DNA of 64,000 bases. Source: [Clostridium] polysaccharolyticum (GTDB lineage Bacteria; Bacillota; Clostridia; Lachnospirales; Lachnospiraceae). The notes beneath the pieces were generated by a model. The model was not told the DNA's origin. It worked only from the letters and a program-made list of their open reading frames with translations, and did no database searches. How positions within the stretch are numbered: position 1 is the stretch's first letter; every line of letters starts with the position of its first letter. The DNA lies in NCBI RefSeq assembly GCF_900111595.1, contig NZ_FOHN01000001.1, positions 153,476 to 217,475 on the forward strand. The letters run 5' to 3'. Below are positions 61,514 through 64,000 of the stretch, piece after piece. The position numbers and the translations under genes are program-made.

Positions 61514-64000
61514 ATGAAGTTGAATGAATTGAAACAGATTTATAGACAGGCAGCTGAAAAAATGCTTCACGAACAGTCATACTGGAAGGAATTTCTGCAA
61601 TATGCAGGAAAGATGTATATGTATAATTTCCCGACTTTGGTTAGTATGTTTGCACAGAATACAGAGTATACGCAATTAGCAACGTACGAAGCATGGAATA
61701 AATTAAATCTGCAAATCAAGCGAGGAGAAAAGAGCATTCCAGCTTTAATGAATAATTATTATGGAATGGTACACATGTTTGATATAACTCAACTCAGTAC
61801 AACACCCAAAATAGAAAATTGGACAATTGCTCAAAATGAAAGAGAAGAGTTTGAAAAACGTTTTGTTAAAGCAAATTACAAGTATGTCGAACAGGGAATG
61901 TTGGAGAAATCTTCGGATATCATATATGCCATGATAATAGATCAAATGAATTCTATCCATATGGAAAATAAGGAACTCGAAGATGTATTAATTAGCAATG
62001 GAAAAAGTATTTTTGAAGATGTATATTATATGGTAAGGTACAGATGTAATACAAGCGAAGCAGAAGATTCAGTAAGCAAATTGAATAATAGTTTGAATTT
62101 AGACAAGTTTACAGCTTATGGGCAGTACATAATGACTATAGGAAAACCAATATTGTTGAATTGTAAGAATATTGTGTACGAAATGAGGAAGGAGCAGAGT
62201 AATGAGAGAGAAAGTAGAAATGGATTATATCGAGAAGGACGGAATCCAGTTCGCAGACGTGAAGGGGGAACTGGACGAGAAGTACACAGCGAAACTCGGC
62301 AAATACGGAATTTTGGCAATGAACTATTGGAAAGAGAACAAGGCGATACAGCTTCAAATTCTGGTGACAAAAGGGATAATGATGAAGACCATGCACGAGA
62401 TCGAGGACAGAGCCAATCTGATGATGGACGAGCTGCAGAAAAAAATGCTGAAACAGGATCCGGTGAAGAATCAACAGAACACAATGGAGAGCTACAGGCA
62501 CAGACAGAGGATACACGACCAGGCAGAGGAAATCGTGTTGAGAGAAGTAGTGTACAAATAGAACTGAACTTTGAAAGCGATAAGGGAGTTGATTATATTT
62601 CAGCTCCTTTTTTCGTAGAAAAAGGACAATATCTTTCGGAAGAATCCAATAATGATGTTTCAAGTGAGAAAGTTGAGCAAGAAACGAAATCAGTAGAAAA
62701 GCATAACTACCATTATTTAGAATCTCATAACCTATATACTGGAGGGATTAAGACAAAGTTCAATAATAACATTGCAGCCATTAAACTGCTAAAGGATATT
62801 GAAAAAGAAAACAGGGTTGCAACCTTGGATGAACAGATTGTCCTGGCAAGATACGTTGGCTGGGGAGGCATGGCAAGTGCATTTGATGAAAAGTCAAATG
62901 CTTGGTCAAAAGAATACATTGAATTAAAAGAGCTGTTTAATGAAGATGAATACAGAAGTGCTAGAGCCTCTACAAACACCGCATTCTATACAGAACCAGG
63001 AATCATCAAAGGCATTTATCAAGCATTAGAGAACTTTGGCTTCAAAGGTGGAAACATCCTGGAACCTTCTATGGGAATCGGCAATTTCTTTTCAGTAATA
63101 CCAGAAGAAATGCAAAAAGCTTCTAAGCTATATGGTGTAGAGATAGACGATTTATCGGGAAGAATAGCTAAACAACTCTATCAGACAGCAGATATTCAAA
63201 TTAGTGGGTATGAGAAATCAAACTTGCCGTACAATTTCTTCGATGTAGCAATCGGAAACATTCCGTTTGGAGACTACAAAGTATTCGATGAACATTATAA
63301 GAAACAGAATTTTAAAATACATGATTATTTCCTAGCAAAAACTGTTGATAAGCTTCGACCATATGGAATTATGGCAATCATTACAAGCACAGGAACATTA
63401 GATAAGGCGAATCCAGTGGCAAGAAAGTATCTGGCAGAACGAGCAGAGCTGCTTGGAGCAATAAGACTTCCAAATATAGCGTTCAAACAGATTGCAAATA
63501 CTGATGTAAGCAGCGACATTCTCTTCTTTCAAAAAAGGGAGCGTATGCAGGTTGTAGAACCAGAATGGGTATTTACAGGGGTGACAGAAGATGGAATTAC
63601 AGTGAATCAGTATTTCATAAAGAATCCAGATATGATTCTTGGGAAGATGACTTATGACACTAGGATGTTTGGTGGGAACAGCAAATATACTACGGTAGTG
63701 AATGAGAATCCAGAAAACTTTCAAGCAGATTATCAGAAGGCAATTGAAAGTCTGACAGGACAGATTGGCATCCAGATAGAAGATTCAAATGAACAAGCAG
63801 TAGACAGTATTCCTGCTGATCCATCGATTAAGAATTTTACTTATGCTCTTGTGAATGACAAGGTTTACTATCGAATGAATTCTGTTATGACATTGGCAGG
63901 ATTTTCAGCAAAAAATGAAGTCAAGGCAAAGAAACTAATTGAAATACGTTCCAGTGCAAGAAAAGTAATTGATGCGCAGATGGCTAATTGTTCCGACCAG
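61514..64000 (+). CDS. ArdC/N6-methylase/helicase giant protein of a conjugative element, partial
   Basis: AAGGAGG precedes ATG 61514. The frame stays open to the window edge, giving 829 codons and no stop. Residues about 1-120 are an ArdC/LtrC-like domain (YNFPTLVSMFAQNTEYTQLATYEAWNKLNLQIKRGEKSIPAL). Residues about 220-350 are a low-complexity polar linker rich in Arg, Glu, Gly, Asp and Gln. From about 440 a DNA methylase core follows with ILEPSMGIGNFF (motif I) and AIGNIPFGDYKVFD (motif IV). A helicase part is expected past the edge. Such proteins are common in Firmicute conjugative elements and may counter host restriction. The linker contains a second gene in another frame. Confidence 0.88.
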   Translation, partial: MKLNELKQIYRQAAEKMLHEQSYWKEFLQYAGKMYMYNFPTLVSMFAQNTEYTQLATYEAWNKLNLQIKRGEKSIPALMNNYYGMVHMFDITQLSTTPKIENWTIAQNEREEFEKRFVKANYKYVEQGMLEKSSDIIYAMIIDQMNSIHMENKELEDVLISNGKSIFEDVYYMVRYRCNTSEAEDSVSKLNNSLNLDKFTAYGQYIMTIGKPILLNCKNIVYEMRKEQSNERESRNGLYREGRNPVRRREGGTGREVHSETRQIRNFGNELLEREQGDTASNSGDKRDNDEDHARDRGQSQSDDGRAAEKNAETGSGEESTEHNGELQAQTEDTRPGRGNRVERSSVQIELNFESDKGVDYISAPFFVEKGQYLSEESNNDVSSEKVEQETKSVEKHNYHYLESHNLYTGGIKTKFNNNIAAIKLLKDIEKENRVATLDEQIVLARYVGWGGMASAFDEKSNAWSKEYIELKELFNEDEYRSARASTNTAFYTEPGIIKGIYQALENFGFKGGNILEPSMGIGNFFSVIPEEMQKASKLYGVEIDDLSGRIAKQLYQTADIQISGYEKSNLPYNFFDVAIGNIPFGDYKVFDEHYKKQNFKIHDYFLAKTVDKLRPYGIMAIITSTGTLDKANPVARKYLAERAELLGAIRLPNIAFKQIANTDVSSDILFFQKRERMQVVEPEWVFTGVTEDGITVNQYFIKNPDMILGKMTYDTRMFGGNSKYTTVVNENPENFQADYQKAIESLTGQIGIQIEDSNEQAVDSIPADPSIKNFTYALVNDKVYYRMNSVMTLAGFSAKNEVKAKKLIEIRSSARKVIDAQMANCSDQ
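62202..62561 (+). CDS. TnpV-like protein nested inside the methylase/helicase gene
   Basis: A 119-residue frame in a different phase from the giant gene, entirely inside it. AAGGAG (62189-62194) lies 7 bases before ATG 62202. The protein resembles transposon-associated TnpV: GELDEKYTAKLGKYGILAMNYWKEN near the start, a helical middle with the LMMDELQKKM segment, and QRIHDQAEEIVLREVVYK at the end. Both frames are free of stops for all 360 bases, which I checked codon by codon. In the giant gene this stretch is only a polar linker, as expected if TnpV constrains it. TnpV function is unknown. Homology is by eye. Confidence 0.65.
   Translation: MREKVEMDYIEKDGIQFADVKGELDEKYTAKLGKYGILAMNYWKENKAIQLQILVTKGIMMKTMHEIEDRANLMMDELQKKMLKQDPVKNQQNTMESYRHRQRIHDQAEEIVLREVVYK

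Noticed and set aside
62116-62663. Long minus-strand open frames opposite the nested TnpV gene
   Set aside because: No ribosome site and protein-unlike composition; they arise from the unusual base pattern of the dual-coding stretch.

Overview
The window looks like chromosome from an anaerobic, spore-forming Firmicute close to Lachnospiraceae (Clostridium cluster XIVa). The evidence is low-GC coding, strong AGGAGG-type ribosome sites, a fermentative adhE behind a Rex-type operator, a spoIIA-sigF-spoVA sporulation block, a T-box in front of valS, and several protein families typical of that group. The genus cannot be named from the sequence alone.

Layout. 1-3100: a fluoride riboswitch with a long structured leader in front of a cation/proton antiporter, then a secreted zinc-dependent phospholipase C-like protein. 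3300-13150: adhE, topB, a membrane acyltransferase-like protein and carB. 13300-20940: a tightly packed eight-gene operon encoding an acyl carrier protein, an ATP-grasp ligase, a GT-B glycosyltransferase, a radical SAM/SPASM enzyme, a three-gene ABC-2 exporter and a butirosin-BtrH/C39-like protein. This reads as an undescribed biosynthesis-and-export system for a small, carrier-bound, possibly glycosylated product, and it is my main candidate for a new system. 21058-25905: purA, an HD-GYP protein, two exported small proteins and a metallophosphoesterase. 25917-28322: an AT-rich accessory patch with a decayed small gene, an unknown acidic protein and an orphan CARF-HEPN (Csx1/Csm6-like) ribonuclease with no CRISPR array nearby.

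28629-38590: a HisC/CobD-type aminotransferase, a four-gene operon of uncharacterised proteins (DUF5717-like, an Hsp70/actin-fold protein, a repeat protein, a membrane coiled-coil protein) and a chemoreceptor. 38805-43638: T-box and valS, a 45-aa conserved-looking small protein, and a zinc-ribbon/TPR membrane protein. 43781-48635: spoIIAA-spoIIAB-sigF followed by a 44-aa small membrane protein and spoVAA-AB-AC-AD-AE. spoVAB has an in-frame stop directly after its expected ATG. 48725-55423: a class A penicillin-binding protein, small conserved genes, a YigZ/IMPACT protein, rarA and a YczE-like membrane protein.

55708-58905: a very large flagellin carrying an HExxH metallopeptidase (flagellinolysin type) plus a beta-helical repeat region, behind a sigma-D-like -10 box. 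58906-64000: the left part of an integrative/conjugative-type element with ParA, ParB and the first 829 codons of an ArdC/N6-methylase/helicase giant gene. A complete TnpV-like gene with its own ribosome-binding site lies inside that giant gene in another reading frame.

Several transcripts carry readable regulation: a fluoride riboswitch, a Rex-type site, a valyl T-box, sigma-A promoters with 17-bp spacers, and many intrinsic terminators. No tRNA, rRNA, CRISPR array or complete insertion sequence was recognised.
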